From: an uncultured Duodenibacillus sp. | Lineage (GTDB): Bacteria > Pseudomonadota > Gammaproteobacteria > Burkholderiales > Burkholderiaceae_F | Direction: 5' to 3' | Assembly: GCA_944388865.1 (NCBI GenBank) | Contig: CALXKM010000033.1 | Location: 1 to 64,000, forward strand | DNA length: 64,000 bases | In this document: positions 53,890-63,377 of the stretch, piece by piece | How positions within the stretch are numbered: position 1 is the first letter of the stretch | How the letters are laid out: each line of letters opens with the position of its first letter | Program-made: the position numbers and the translations under genes | The notes under the pieces: model-generated | What the model was told of the DNA's origin: nothing | Seen by the model: only the letters and a program-made list of their open reading frames with translations | Database searches by the model: none

Positions 53890-56568
53890 ATGTCTCAGGA
53901 TCAAGAACAGAACATCGACGCGCAGGGCGAAGCCAACGGCATGCCGATTTCCTATTCCTACGAAACGCTTCCGGTGACGCTTGAGTCGGAAATGAAGCGC
54001 TCTTACCTCGACTACGCCATGAGCGTGATCGTGGGGCGTGCGTTGCCCGATGTGCGCGACGGCTTTAAGCCCGTGCACCGCCGCGTGCTTTTCTCGATGC
54101 ATGAGCTCGGAAACGACTTCTCGCATCCGACAAAAAAGTGTGCGCGTGTCGTCGGCGACGTGATCGGCAAGTATCATCCGCATGGAGATCAGGCTGCATA
54201 TCAGACTCTGGTGCGTCTGGCGCAGGACTTCTCGATGCGATATCCGCTTGTCGACAGCCAGGGCAACTTTGGTTCAATTGACGGCGACGGCGCTGCGGCC
54301 ATGCGTTATACCGAGTGTCGTTTGGCCAAGATTGCCGACGCCATGCTCGATGATCTTGATCAGGATACGGTCGATTTCATTCCGAACTTTGACAATTCGG
54401 AAAAAGAGCCGGTGGTGCTGCCCGCCAAGCTTCCCAATCTGCTTGTCAACGGATCGGCCGGCATTGCCGTGGGCATGGCAACAAATATCCCGCCGCACAA
54501 TCTCAATGAGTGCATTGATGCCTGCCGGCATCTGCTGCACAATCCCGATGCAGGAATCGATGAGCTTATCGCTCGCATGCCTGCTCCCGACTTTCCGACC
54601 GGAGCCATTATTTACGGCCTCAAGGATGTGCATCAGGGCTACCGTACAGGGCGCGGACGCGTCGTCATGCGTTCGCATACGCATTTCGAGGAGCTCAAAA
54701 ACGGTCGGCAAGCGCTTGTCGTTGACGATATTCCCTATCAGGTCAACAAGAAGGTGCTTGTTGAGTCGATTGCGCGCCTGATTCATGAAAAGAAGATTGA
54801 AGGCATCAGCGAGCTGCGCGACGAATCCTCCAAGAACGTGCGCATCGTCATGGAACTTAAGGCCGGCGCCTTCGGCGAGGTGATTCTCAACAATCTCTAC
54901 AAGCTCACTTCGCTGCAGACTTCGTTTGGCATCAACATGGTGGCGCTCGTTGACGGGCAGCCGCGGCTGCTCAACCTGCGCCAGATCATTGAAGCCTATC
55001 TGCGGCACCGTCGCGAAGTGGTTACGCGCCGTACGATCTTCAGACTCAATAAAAACCGCATGCGCGGCCATATTCTCGAAGGCCAGGCGGTGGCGCTTTC
55101 TAATCTTGACGAGTTCCTTGCCATCATCCGCAACTCACCGAATCCGCCCATTGCCAAGCAGCAGCTTATGGCGCGAGGCTGGCGCTCCGAGCTTGTCTCG
55201 GGACTTTTGACGGCCGCAGGCAATGCAGAAGACTTTCGTCCGCAGGAAATTGAGGCGGTTTTTGGTCTGGATAAAAACGGCGAATATCACTTGAGTCCGA
55301 TTCAGGCCGAGCGCATTTTGCAGATGGCGTTGCAAAAGCTCACCGGTCTTGAGCAAGACAAGATCAACAACGAGTACCGCGAGTGCAATGCTGAAATTGT
55401 TGATTTGCTCGACATCCTTGCAAAGCCCGAGCGCGTGGTTGCCATCATGGACGCCGAGCTCGAAGAGCTTAAGGTTAAGTACGGCGACGAGCGCCGCTCT
55501 GAGATTGACTATGCGGGTGATCCCAATTTCAATCCGCTTGACTTCATTCCCAATGAAAAGGTTGTCGTGACGCTCTCGCAGCAGGGCTACATCAAGCGAC
55601 TGGCTCTCAACGAATATCGAAGCCAGCGCCGCGGCGGACAGGGCAAGCGCGCGGCCAAGATGAAGGAAGGCGATGTCATTGAGCAGCTCTTCGTGGCCAA
55701 CAGCCATGATACCGTGCTTTGCTTTACGAACTTCGGCAAGTGCCTGACGTTGCCCGTCTACAGCATTCCCGAGGGAGCGCGTACAAGCAAGGGCAAGGCG
55801 ATCATCAATCTCATTGCGCTGCAAGAAGGCGAACGAGTGCAGATCGTGCTGCCGGTGAGCGAATTTGCCGAAAATCAATATATCTTCATGGCCACCGAGG
55901 AAGGCTACGTCAAGAAGACGCCTCTGTCGCAATTTGCCGGCGTCAACCGCAAAGGTAAACGCGCCATTGTGCTTGAAGAAGGCGACAGCCTCATCGGCGC
56001 TGCCGTTACCGACGGCGAACATGACGTGATGCTCTTTAGCGATGCAGGCAAGGCTACTCGCTTTGCTGAAAGCGATGTGCGCCCAATGGGCTGCAATGCG
56101 CGCGGCGTGCTCGGCATGAAGCTCGATGGAGCCAAGATCATCTCGCTGGCTGTTGCCGACGACGAAGACAAGCTCGTGCTTACCGTGAGCGAAAATGGCT
56201 ACGGCAAATGCACGCCTGTGTCTGAATATTCGCGCCATGGCCGCAACACTAAGGGCATGATTGCCATCCAGACGAGCGAGCGCAACGGGCGCATTGTGGC
56301 GGCGACGCTAGTGACGCCCAACGATACCGTGATGCTGCTCACAAGTCAGGGCAATCTTGTGCGTACGCCGGTCAACACGATTCGCGTGGCTGGCCGTGTG
56401 ACGCAAGGCGTGACCTTGATGGATGTGCTCGATGATCGTCTTGTGAGCGTGACGCGCGTTGCCGAAGACGATGCCGACGAGCAGATCGACGAGTCGGCAG
56501 ACACTGAGGAGGCTCCGGAGGCAGCTCCCGAGGTGGACGAAAGCGAAAAGCCGCAGGACGCTTCGTAA
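53890..56568 (+). CDS. gyrA: DNA gyrase subunit A
   Basis: Breakage-reunion subunit of gyrase, introducing negative supercoils. The N terminus has MKRSYLDYAMSVIVGRALPDVRDG near residue 35, and the catalytic Tyr is at about 140 in AAAMRYTECRL. The C-terminal beta-pinwheel carries the GyrA box QRRGGQGK near 578-585, which separates GyrA from ParC. In the quinolone-determining region GDQAAYQTL, the residues at the E. coli Ser83 and Asp87 positions are Gln101 and Gln105. The acidic C-terminal tail is common. It is 892 aa. No Shine-Dalgarno is seen before the ATG. serC follows. Confidence 0.97.
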   Translation: MSQDQEQNIDAQGEANGMPISYSYETLPVTLESEMKRSYLDYAMSVIVGRALPDVRDGFKPVHRRVLFSMHELGNDFSHPTKKCARVVGDVIGKYHPHGDQAAYQTLVRLAQDFSMRYPLVDSQGNFGSIDGDGAAAMRYTECRLAKIADAMLDDLDQDTVDFIPNFDNSEKEPVVLPAKLPNLLVNGSAGIAVGMATNIPPHNLNECIDACRHLLHNPDAGIDELIARMPAPDFPTGAIIYGLKDVHQGYRTGRGRVVMRSHTHFEELKNGRQALVVDDIPYQVNKKVLVESIARLIHEKKIEGISELRDESSKNVRIVMELKAGAFGEVILNNLYKLTSLQTSFGINMVALVDGQPRLLNLRQIIEAYLRHRREVVTRRTIFRLNKNRMRGHILEGQAVALSNLDEFLAIIRNSPNPPIAKQQLMARGWRSELVSGLLTAAGNAEDFRPQEIEAVFGLDKNGEYHLSPIQAERILQMALQKLTGLEQDKINNEYRECNAEIVDLLDILAKPERVVAIMDAELEELKVKYGDERRSEIDYAGDPNFNPLDFIPNEKVVVTLSQQGYIKRLALNEYRSQRRGGQGKRAAKMKEGDVIEQLFVANSHDTVLCFTNFGKCLTLPVYSIPEGARTSKGKAIINLIALQEGERVQIVLPVSEFAENQYIFMATEEGYVKKTPLSQFAGVNRKGKRAIVLEEGDSLIGAAVTDGEHDVMLFSDAGKATRFAESDVRPMGCNARGVLGMKLDGAKIISLAVADDEDKLVLTVSENGYGKCTPVSEYSRHGRNTKGMIAIQTSERNGRIVAATLVTPNDTVMLLTSQGNLVRTPVNTIRVAGRVTQGVTLMDVLDDRLVSVTRVAEDDADEQIDESADTEEAPEAAPEVDESEKPQDAS

Positions 56569-56646
56569 AACGAAAATTCGTCTGACTTTTTGTTTGACCG
56601 GCTGCGGCAAAGTTTTGTCTGAGTGCAGACGGCGATGAGCAGATGA

Positions 56647-56700
56647 TGACAGGCAGGGCATGAGCAATTTTTTGGCCTGCCTGTCAGTTTCTGGTTTTCT
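56647..56700 (+). terminator. Probable terminator after gyrA
   Basis: A perfect 11-bp stem (TGACAGGCAGG at 56647-56657 with CCTGCCTGTCA at 56676-56686) is followed by T-rich but interrupted sequence, so it may be a partial terminator between gyrA and serC. Confidence 0.55.
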
Positions 56701-56807
56701 GGCGAAGGATCGTCTGCAGAGTGATCTTTCGTGTCGTAGTATTACGGAGGTTTGCACGCCGGCAAACGCGTGCTGCGGCTTTTTTTCGATGTGCAGGAGG
56801 ATGTTTC

Positions 56808-57887
56808 GTGAGTCGGGTATTTAATTTTGCTGCTGGGCCGGGCATTTTGCCGCTGCCCGTTCTCGAAGAGGTGGCGGCTAATCTCGTTGATTATCACGAT
56901 CAGGGCATGAGCCTCATTGAGATGAGCCATCGCGGCGCTGTTTTTTCTCAGATCATTCGCGAAACCAAGGATCTGCTGCGCGAGCTGCTCAGAATTCCGG
57001 ATACGCACGATGTGCTTTTTCTTCAGGGCGGCGGACATACGCAGTTTGCGATGGTGCCGCTTAATTTGCTTGGGGCAGCAGCTGAAGCGAGCTACATCGT
57101 CAGCGGCATCTGGTCAAAGAAGGCGGCTGCCGAGGCGGCCAAGTTCTGCCACGTCAATGTGATCGGCACACCTTCGAAATCTGCCATTCCTGCGGCAGAA
57201 TCCGTTGTAGTGGCAAACGATGCCGCTTATCTCTACTACTGCATGAACGAAACGGTCAACGGACTGGAGTTCAATTTCGTGCCGCAGTGTCCGGAGTGCG
57301 TTCCGCTTGTTGCAGACGTCAGTTCGGATTTCCTGTCACGCCCCATTGATTTCAAGCGTCATGCTCTCGTTTTTGCCGGTGCTCAGAAAAACTTCGGCCC
57401 GGCTGGGCTGACAGTGGTGATTTTGCGCAAGGATCTGCTGGGGCTTGCGGGCGACACCTGCCCGACGATGCTCAACTATCAGATTCATGCAGAGGCCGCA
57501 AGCATGTACAACACGCCCCCCACATTTGCCATCTGGGTGGCCAATCTGGTCTGCAAGTGGCTTATCCAGGAGGGAGGCGTTGAGGTGATGGACGAGCGTG
57601 CCCGTGCTCGCTCAAGTCTGATTTACAAGGTCATCGATCAGTCGGAAGGCTTTTTCGTCAACACGATCCCCGAGCGGCACAGAAGCCGTATGAATGTGGT
57701 CTTTACGCTGGCCGAGTCGGCGCTCATCGACCTCTTCATTAAAGAGGCCGATGCGCAGGGACTCAAAAATCTCAAAGGGCATCGTTCGGTAGGCGGTCTG
57801 CGTGCGTCGCTATACAATGCCATGCCGCAGGAGGGGGCTGTAAAGCTTGCGCAATTCATGCAGGACTTCATGCAGCGCCACGGCTAA
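56808..57887 (+). CDS. serC: Phosphoserine aminotransferase
   Basis: PLP transaminase making phosphoserine for serine synthesis, and also used in pyridoxal phosphate synthesis. RVFNFAAGPGILP at the N terminus is the family signature, and AGAQKNFGPAGLTVVI near residues 190-205 contains the PLP lysine. GTG 56808 has AGGAGG about 8 bases upstream and gives 359 aa, the normal length; an upstream in-frame start is not conserved. It heads the serC-pheA-hisC-tyrA-aroA-cmk-rpsA cluster typical of beta- and gammaproteobacteria. Confidence 0.96.
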   Translation: MSRVFNFAAGPGILPLPVLEEVAANLVDYHDQGMSLIEMSHRGAVFSQIIRETKDLLRELLRIPDTHDVLFLQGGGHTQFAMVPLNLLGAAAEASYIVSGIWSKKAAAEAAKFCHVNVIGTPSKSAIPAAESVVVANDAAYLYYCMNETVNGLEFNFVPQCPECVPLVADVSSDFLSRPIDFKRHALVFAGAQKNFGPAGLTVVILRKDLLGLAGDTCPTMLNYQIHAEAASMYNTPPTFAIWVANLVCKWLIQEGGVEVMDERARARSSLIYKVIDQSEGFFVNTIPERHRSRMNVVFTLAESALIDLFIKEADAQGLKNLKGHRSVGGLRASLYNAMPQEGAVKLAQFMQDFMQRHG

Positions 57888-57927
57888 GGAGGCCCATGCG
57901 AACTCCCAAAAAAGAGAGCTGAAGTTT

Positions 57928-59055
57928 ATGGAGCAAAGCGAAAATAAAAAAGCGCCGCAGCCCGGTCCCGAGGATGAACTCAGCCGGTTGCGCAGCCGCA
58001 TTGATGTTGTTGACGAAAAGATTGCCGAGCTGCTTGCTCAGAGGGCGTGTTTGGCTAAGGCAGTGGGCGCTGCCAAAGGCGGCATCAATGTGTATCGCCC
58101 TGAACGAGAACGAGCAGTGATTGCGCATGCTGTTCAGAAGTCCAATCAGGATCACTCGCCGATGCCTGCCGAGAGCGTGCGACGTATCTACACGGAAATC
58201 ATCAGTGCTTGCCGTGCACTTGAGTCCCGCCCGAGCGTGGCCTTTCTCGGTCCCAACGGCACCTTTACCGAGATGGCAGTGATTGCGCAGTTCGGTTCTG
58301 CTGTCGACTTGATGCCCTGCGCGAGCATCGACGGGGCTTTTCATGCGGCTGAGTCGCATACCGCGCAGTATGCCGTGGTGCCCGTGGAAAACAGTACGCA
58401 GGGAACGGTGACGCGCACCATGGATTTGCTGCTTTCGACTTCGCTTGTCGTCATTGGCGAAGTAAGCATTGCGGTGCGACACAACCTCATGAATCGTACG
58501 GGACGTCTGGAGGATGTCGAAGAGGTCTGCGCGCATCCGCAGGCATTGGCACAGTGCCGCAGTTGGCTTGCTTCTCATTTGCCCAATGCCAAGCTCGTCA
58601 GCGCCGCTTCGAATGCGGAAGCGGCCGTAATCGCAAGCAAAAACGACAGATGTGCGGCTATTGCCGCATCGCGGGCGGCCGAGCTCTATGGCCTGGCAAT
58701 ATTGGCTCAGTCCATTCAAGACAATCCGCATAACACGACGCGCTTTTGGGTGCTCGGAAGCCACTCTGCCGGAAGAGCTTCTGGTGTTTTGACCAAAACG
58801 GCAGTCATTTTTTCCGTTCCCAACCGAGCCGGTGCATTGTTCAAGGCGCTTGAGCCCTTTGAACGACACGACGTGTCGATGACGCGCCTTGAGAGCAGAC
58901 CGGCAAGAAACGGCGCTTGGGACTACAACTTTTACGTTGATATGGAAGGCCATCAAGAAGACGAGAATGTAGCACGCGCCCTCAAGGAATTGAGCGATTG
59001 CGCAAGTTTCTTCAAGCTGCTCGGCTCGTTTCCCGCCGGTGCGGATGTGTGCTGA
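57928..59055 (+). CDS. pheA: Chorismate mutase / prephenate dehydratase
   Basis: Bifunctional P-protein converting chorismate to prephenate and then phenylpyruvate. The chorismate mutase helix bundle is at about residues 17-100 (LRSRIDVVDEKIAELLAQRA). The prephenate dehydratase domain runs about 105-285 with VAFLGPNGTFTEMA, VPVENSTQGTV and the catalytic TRFWVLG. The C-terminal ACT domain has the ESRPAR feedback motif near 343, suggesting phenylalanine inhibition. ATG 57928 gives 375 aa. It starts 40 bases after serC. Confidence 0.96.
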   Translation: MEQSENKKAPQPGPEDELSRLRSRIDVVDEKIAELLAQRACLAKAVGAAKGGINVYRPERERAVIAHAVQKSNQDHSPMPAESVRRIYTEIISACRALESRPSVAFLGPNGTFTEMAVIAQFGSAVDLMPCASIDGAFHAAESHTAQYAVVPVENSTQGTVTRTMDLLLSTSLVVIGEVSIAVRHNLMNRTGRLEDVEEVCAHPQALAQCRSWLASHLPNAKLVSAASNAEAAVIASKNDRCAAIAASRAAELYGLAILAQSIQDNPHNTTRFWVLGSHSAGRASGVLTKTAVIFSVPNRAGALFKALEPFERHDVSMTRLESRPARNGAWDYNFYVDMEGHQEDENVARALKELSDCASFFKLLGSFPAGADVC

Positions 59056-59100
59056 GCTCATAGGCCCAACATTCAGGCAACGACAGCCAAGGTGAATGAA

Positions 59101-60210
59101 ATGACAAAAGGATTTGTGGCAAAAAACTGCATTGAGGCCATTAGCCCTTATGCGGCTGGCAAGCCGATTGAAGAAACGGCGCGCGAATATGGACTTGAAG
59201 TCGACAAAATCGTCAAGTTAGCAAGCAACGAAAATCCTCTGGGCATGCCGCAATCGGCGCTCAAGGCTGCCCTTGCGGCGGCAGCCTCAGGCAATCGTTA
59301 TCCTGACGGCAACGCCAGACTCTTTCGTCAAGCAGTTGCACGCCACCATAATCTCTCTGAGGACTGGGTGATTGCTGGCAACGGGTCTGATGAAATTCTC
59401 GAGTTGGCTGCGAGGCTTGTGCTCGCCCCCGGCTTGCGCTGCGTGTACTCGCAGTATTCGTTTTCGGTCTATGAGCTGAGCGCTCAGGAAAACGGCGCGC
59501 AATGTGTTGAGGTGCCGGCTAAGGATTTTGCCGTGGACCTTGAAGCGATGCTTGCCGCAGTCGATTGTGATACGCGCCTTGTTTTCATCACCAACCCCAA
59601 CAATCCTACCGGCTTTGCGCTTTCGAAAAATGAAGTCGAAGACTTTATGACAAAGGTGCCCGAGACGTGCTTGGTGGTCTTTGATGAGGCCTACTGCGAC
59701 TTTTTGCCGCCCGAGCTTCGCTTTGATTCTGTTGAGCTCGTGCGTCGCTATCCCAACATGATGGTCACGCGCACCTTCTCCAAGGCCTATGGCCTGGCCG
59801 GACTGCGTGCGGGCTACGGTATCGCGCATCCAGAGATGATCGAGATGCTCAATCGCATCCGTCCGCCCTTTAACATGAATTTGATGGCGCAGGCTGCCGC
59901 TGCAGCCTGTCTTGAGGATCAGGCATTTGTTTCGCGTGTCTACGAGGTCAATCGCAAGGGGCTCGAAATGCTTGAATCCTTTTTCAAAGAGCGCGGCATC
60001 CGGTTTTTAAAGAGCTGCGCCAACTTTATTTTGGTGCAGACAGGGCCTCGTACGGCTGAGCTCTACACTGAGCTCTTAAAGCGCGGCGTTATTGTGCGTC
60101 CTGTAAAAAGCTATGGGTTGCCCGATTGGATGCGCATTTCAGTCGGCACAGAAGAAGAGCTCAAGCGCTTTTTTGCTGCTTATGACGAAAGCGCCAAGGC
60201 GCTGGGTTGA
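59101..60210 (+). CDS. hisC: Histidinol-phosphate aminotransferase family protein
   Basis: Class I PLP aminotransferase; in this neighbourhood such HisC paralogues often transaminate aromatic keto acids as well as histidinol phosphate. LASNENPLGMP near residue 40, GNGSDEILELAARL near 94, NPNNPTG near 160, FDEAYCDF near 193 and TFSKAYGLAGLRAGYG near 221 with the PLP lysine are clear. ATG 59101 has AAGGTGA about 6 bases upstream, giving 369 aa; a GTG at 59092 overlaps that site. It lies between pheA and tyrA, supporting a role in phenylalanine/tyrosine synthesis. Confidence 0.93.
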   Translation: MTKGFVAKNCIEAISPYAAGKPIEETAREYGLEVDKIVKLASNENPLGMPQSALKAALAAAASGNRYPDGNARLFRQAVARHHNLSEDWVIAGNGSDEILELAARLVLAPGLRCVYSQYSFSVYELSAQENGAQCVEVPAKDFAVDLEAMLAAVDCDTRLVFITNPNNPTGFALSKNEVEDFMTKVPETCLVVFDEAYCDFLPPELRFDSVELVRRYPNMMVTRTFSKAYGLAGLRAGYGIAHPEMIEMLNRIRPPFNMNLMAQAAAAACLEDQAFVSRVYEVNRKGLEMLESFFKERGIRFLKSCANFILVQTGPRTAELYTELLKRGVIVRPVKSYGLPDWMRISVGTEEELKRFFAAYDESAKALG

Positions 60211-60270
60211 TGCAGGGTATCTGTGCTTTTGCACAAAAGACTGAAACTAGAAAAACAAATTGTTCTTTTT

Positions 60271-61158
60271 ATGAATCTTTGTCTGATCGGCTCGGGACTA
60301 ATCGGAGCGTCGGCTGCGTGGGCCATGAAAAATGCGGGTGTTTTTGACCGCGTGCGTGTGTTTGATCTTTCGCAGCAAAGCGCAGTCAAGGCTTGCGAAA
60401 TGGGCATTGCTGATGAGGCCTGCGGCAGCATTGAGAAAGCCCTTGAAGGGGCCGACGCCGTCATGGCTGCAGTTCCCGTGCTTGCCATGGAGAGCGTTTT
60501 TTCTGAAATCGGAAAATACGCGCCGCCTTGCGCCTACATTACCGATGTCGGCAGTACGCGCACGGCGGTGATCGCTGCGGCCTCGCGCACGCTCGCAGAC
60601 AAGTTTTGCAACTACGCGCCGGTGCATCCTATTGCCGGAGGAGAGATGCCCGGAGTCGAATATGCTCGAGCCGAGCTGTTTGAGCGTGCCCGAGCAATTT
60701 CGACTCCCGAGCCGGGCATGGGGCAAGAAGCTGTCTGCTTTTGGGAGCATGCCTGGGCTGCGGCAGGCGCTGTTGTCGTTCGCATGTCGGCAGCCGAGCA
60801 TGATGAAATTTTTGCTTCTGTAAGCCATCTGCCGCATGTGCTGAGCTACGCCATGGTTGACTCAATTCTGCAAACAGGGCATGCCGAGCGAAAGCTTTCT
60901 TTTGCTGGTGCAGGATTTCGAGACTTTACCCGCATTGCGGCTTCAAGCCCGCGGATGTGGACGGACATCTGCATTGCCAATCGCGATGCCATTCTCAGCT
61001 CTATGGATGCGTTTGAAAAGGATCTTGCCGCTTTGCGCCGCATTATCGAAACTAAAGATGAAAAAGGACTCATGGAGGTTTTCGGTCGGGCTAGCCGCAG
61101 CCGCAGAGCGCTTTTTCCGAGCAGACCGCCGGTTGTTGTCGGCAACGGCAAAAACTGA
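60271..61158 (+). CDS. tyrA: Prephenate (or arogenate) dehydrogenase
   Basis: Oxidative decarboxylation of prephenate or arogenate on the tyrosine branch. The NAD(P)-binding motif LIGSGLIGAS is at residues 5-14. DVGSTR near 92 and HPIAGGEMPGVEYA near 118-131 are characteristic, as is SHLPHVLSYA near 184. ATG 60271 gives 295 aa without ACT or mutase domains. The start is preceded by a U-rich tract, not a Shine-Dalgarno. NAD versus NADP and prephenate versus arogenate preference is not resolved. It sits in the pheA-hisC-tyrA-aroA order. Confidence 0.93.
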   Translation: MNLCLIGSGLIGASAAWAMKNAGVFDRVRVFDLSQQSAVKACEMGIADEACGSIEKALEGADAVMAAVPVLAMESVFSEIGKYAPPCAYITDVGSTRTAVIAAASRTLADKFCNYAPVHPIAGGEMPGVEYARAELFERARAISTPEPGMGQEAVCFWEHAWAAAGAVVVRMSAAEHDEIFASVSHLPHVLSYAMVDSILQTGHAERKLSFAGAGFRDFTRIAASSPRMWTDICIANRDAILSSMDAFEKDLAALRRIIETKDEKGLMEVFGRASRSRRALFPSRPPVVVGNGKN

Positions 61159-61202
61159 GGCTTTGCGCATAACTATCTCTGCCGCTGTCGGCACTGCAAA
61201 AA

Positions 61203-62540
61203 ATGAACATGACTCAAACGCACAACTTAGAGAATCAAAAAGTCGACAGCTTTGTCGTGCGTCCGATTATCGAAGCCTCCGGCATCGTCAAGCTTCCCGG
61301 CAGCAAGTCCATTTCAAATCGAGCCTTGCTTTTGGCCGCGTTGGCCGACGGAACAACGCGCTTGGAGGGACTGCTTAGGGCTGACGATACGGAGCGCATG
61401 ATCGAAAGCCTTGCAAAGCTCGGCATCAGAATTGAGCGCATCAATGAACAGACGGTCGTGGTCGAAGGCTGCAGTGGCTGCATACCGGTCAAGCGTGCAG
61501 AACTTTTTATCGGCAACGCCGGTACAGCCGCAAGAACGCTCACCGCTGTGCTCGCTTTTGCGGGCGGGCACTACAAAATAGACGGCATAGCCCGCATGCG
61601 AGAGCGTCCGATTGGCGATTTGATTGTGGCTTTAAGGGAGCTCGGAGCCCAAATTGAATGCACCAACCGCGAGGGGTTTTTGCCTCTTGAATTTGGTCCG
61701 GCTGCGGCTTTGGGTTCGTCCGTGCATGTTCGCGGCAGCGTTTCGAGTCAGTACCTTACGGCGATTTTGATGGTTGCTCCGCTGATTGCTCCAACTCAAG
61801 GGCTTCGCATAGCGATTGAGGGAGAGCTCATCAGCAGGCCGTATGTGGAAATGACGGTGAAGATGATGCGCCGCTTCGGCGCTCAGATTGAGCCCGAAGA
61901 CGCAGGCTATCGCGTGATGCCGGGTACCTACAGGGCTCAGAGCCGTTATCAGGTTGAGGCTGATGCCTCGGGTGCGAGCTATTTTTTGGCTCTTGGGGCA
62001 CTTGCAGGCGGCCCGGTGACGGTCACCGGTGTAGGCAAGGATTCTCTTCAGGGAGACATAGCCTTTGCCGATGTGCTCGAGCGCATGGGGGCAAGGGTTG
62101 AAAAAACAGAAAATTCGATTACAGTGAGCCGCTCGCCCGAAGTTGCTCTTACAGGAATCGATGTGGACTGTACGATGATCCCGGATGCTGCGATGACTTT
62201 TGTTCCGATGGCGCTTTCATGCACGGGAGCCGTGCGGCTTACCGGCATTGGATCCTGGCGCGTGAAGGAAACGGATCGGCTCAAGGCCATGGCATGCGAG
62301 ATGCGCAAGTTTGGCGCCATTGTTAAAGAGGGCGAGGATTGGATTCTTGCTGCAAGACCGGTTGACGGTATTTGCAGCGCCGTGGTTGAGACTTACGATG
62401 ATCATCGCATGGCAATGAGTCTGGCGCTGGCCGCAGCTTCAGGCGCAGAGGTTACTGTGCTTGATCCCGGCTGTACGGCCAAGACCTTTCCGACATATTT
62501 TGAGCTTCTTGAGAGCTTATGCCGGCACGAGGGCGGATAG
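61203..62540 (+). CDS. aroA: 3-phosphoshikimate 1-carboxyvinyltransferase (EPSP synthase)
   Basis: Joins shikimate-3-phosphate and phosphoenolpyruvate in the shikimate pathway, supplying the downstream aromatic branch encoded beside it. LPGSKSISNRALLLAALADG near residues 31-50, IGNAGTAARTL near 103-113, RMRERPIGDL near 132, and DCTMIPDAAMT near 320 and the C-terminal YDDHRMAMSLALA near 400 are conserved. The residue matching E. coli Pro101 in the GTA-R-P segment is Thr112. The length of 445 aa is a little above E. coli's 427, owing to an N-terminal extension of about 25 residues. Confidence 0.96.
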   Translation: MNMTQTHNLENQKVDSFVVRPIIEASGIVKLPGSKSISNRALLLAALADGTTRLEGLLRADDTERMIESLAKLGIRIERINEQTVVVEGCSGCIPVKRAELFIGNAGTAARTLTAVLAFAGGHYKIDGIARMRERPIGDLIVALRELGAQIECTNREGFLPLEFGPAAALGSSVHVRGSVSSQYLTAILMVAPLIAPTQGLRIAIEGELISRPYVEMTVKMMRRFGAQIEPEDAGYRVMPGTYRAQSRYQVEADASGASYFLALGALAGGPVTVTGVGKDSLQGDIAFADVLERMGARVEKTENSITVSRSPEVALTGIDVDCTMIPDAAMTFVPMALSCTGAVRLTGIGSWRVKETDRLKAMACEMRKFGAIVKEGEDWILAARPVDGICSAVVETYDDHRMAMSLALAAASGAEVTVLDPGCTAKTFPTYFELLESLCRHEGG

Positions 62541-62591
62541 TAGGATTCGCAGAGCCACCGGCGCTCTTAAAGGCAAACTAAACGACGCGTG

Positions 62592-62639
62592 CGTTTTTGC
62601 AGGTTTTAGCCTCAAGAGGCTAACCTAGATGCAAAAGCG
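62592..62639. other. Large hairpin between aroA and cmk
   Basis: An outer stem (CGTTTTTGC at 62592-62600 with GCAAAAGCG at 62631-62639, one G-U) encloses AGG/CCT and an 8-bp inner stem TTAGCCTC/GAGGCTAA at 62606-62613 and 62616-62623. No T run follows on the plus strand. It may be an RNA processing or regulatory element before cmk-rpsA. Confidence 0.6.
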
Positions 62640-62717
62640 AGAGATCTATTTAACACACAAAGGAGGCGGCGCTAGCTCTCCGACGAGATTGCAGGAGTTT
62701 TTTCGCGCCGAATTTTG

Positions 62718-63377
62718 ATGACGATTGATGTCATTGCTATTGATGGACCTACGGCAAGCGGCAAGGGAACCGTGGCCTCTTTGGTTGCTCAGCGTTTGGG
62801 ATTTCATTATTTGGACAGCGGAGCGCTCTATCGGTTGTGCGCTTACGCGTGTCTCAAGCACGGCGTTGATCTTGCTGATGAGAAAGGTTGTGGGGCGGCA
62901 GCAGCTGGTCTTGAACCGGTTTTTAAGGACGGCAGGATTTTTCTTGAAGGCGAAGACGTGACCGAAACGATTCGCCAGGAGGCCGTTGGAATTGCCGCCA
63001 GCAAGGTGGCGATGCTGCCTGCGGTGAGAGCTGCGCTTCTTGACGTGCAGCGTGCCGCACGCAAGGCTCCGGGACTCGTTGCTGATGGGCGAGACATGGC
63101 CAGTGTTGTTTTTCCCGATGCAAGGCTCAAGGTGTTTTTGACGGCAAGCGCTTCTGCGCGAGCGCAAAGACGCTATAAGCAGTTGATTGACAAAGGGATT
63201 TCTGCTAATCTACGCGACCTTACCCGAGATCTGACTCAGCGTGATGAGCGCGATCGTCAGAGGGCGGCAGCGCCGTGCATTCCTGCGCCTGATGCGCACT
63301 TGCTCGACAGCTCCGGCCTGACGATTGACGAGACCGTGGCAGCCGTGCTTGCATGGTGGAAGCGCCTTGCAGCATGA
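62718..63377 (+). CDS. cmk: Cytidylate kinase
   Basis: Phosphorylates CMP and dCMP. The P-loop [11 protein letters not shown] is near residues 8-18, with YLDSGALYR near 32 and [12 protein letters not shown] near 130. ATG 62718 gives 219 aa, the normal length; the TTG at 62715 immediately before it is unlikely. It lies between aroA and rpsA as in many proteobacteria, where cmk and rpsA are co-transcribed. Confidence 0.95.
   Translation: MTIDVIAIDGPTASGKGTVASLVAQRLGFHYLDSGALYRLCAYACLKHGVDLADEKGCGAAAAGLEPVFKDGRIFLEGEDVTETIRQEAVGIAASKVAMLPAVRAALLDVQRAARKAPGLVADGRDMASVVFPDARLKVFLTASASARAQRRYKQLIDKGISANLRDLTRDLTQRDERDRQRAAAPCIPAPDAHLLDSSGLTIDETVAAVLAWWKRLAA

Noticed and set aside
57868..59061. Long minus-strand open frame (397 codons) opposite pheA
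   Set aside because: Shadow of the well-supported pheA; translation is Arg/His-rich and unlike real proteins.
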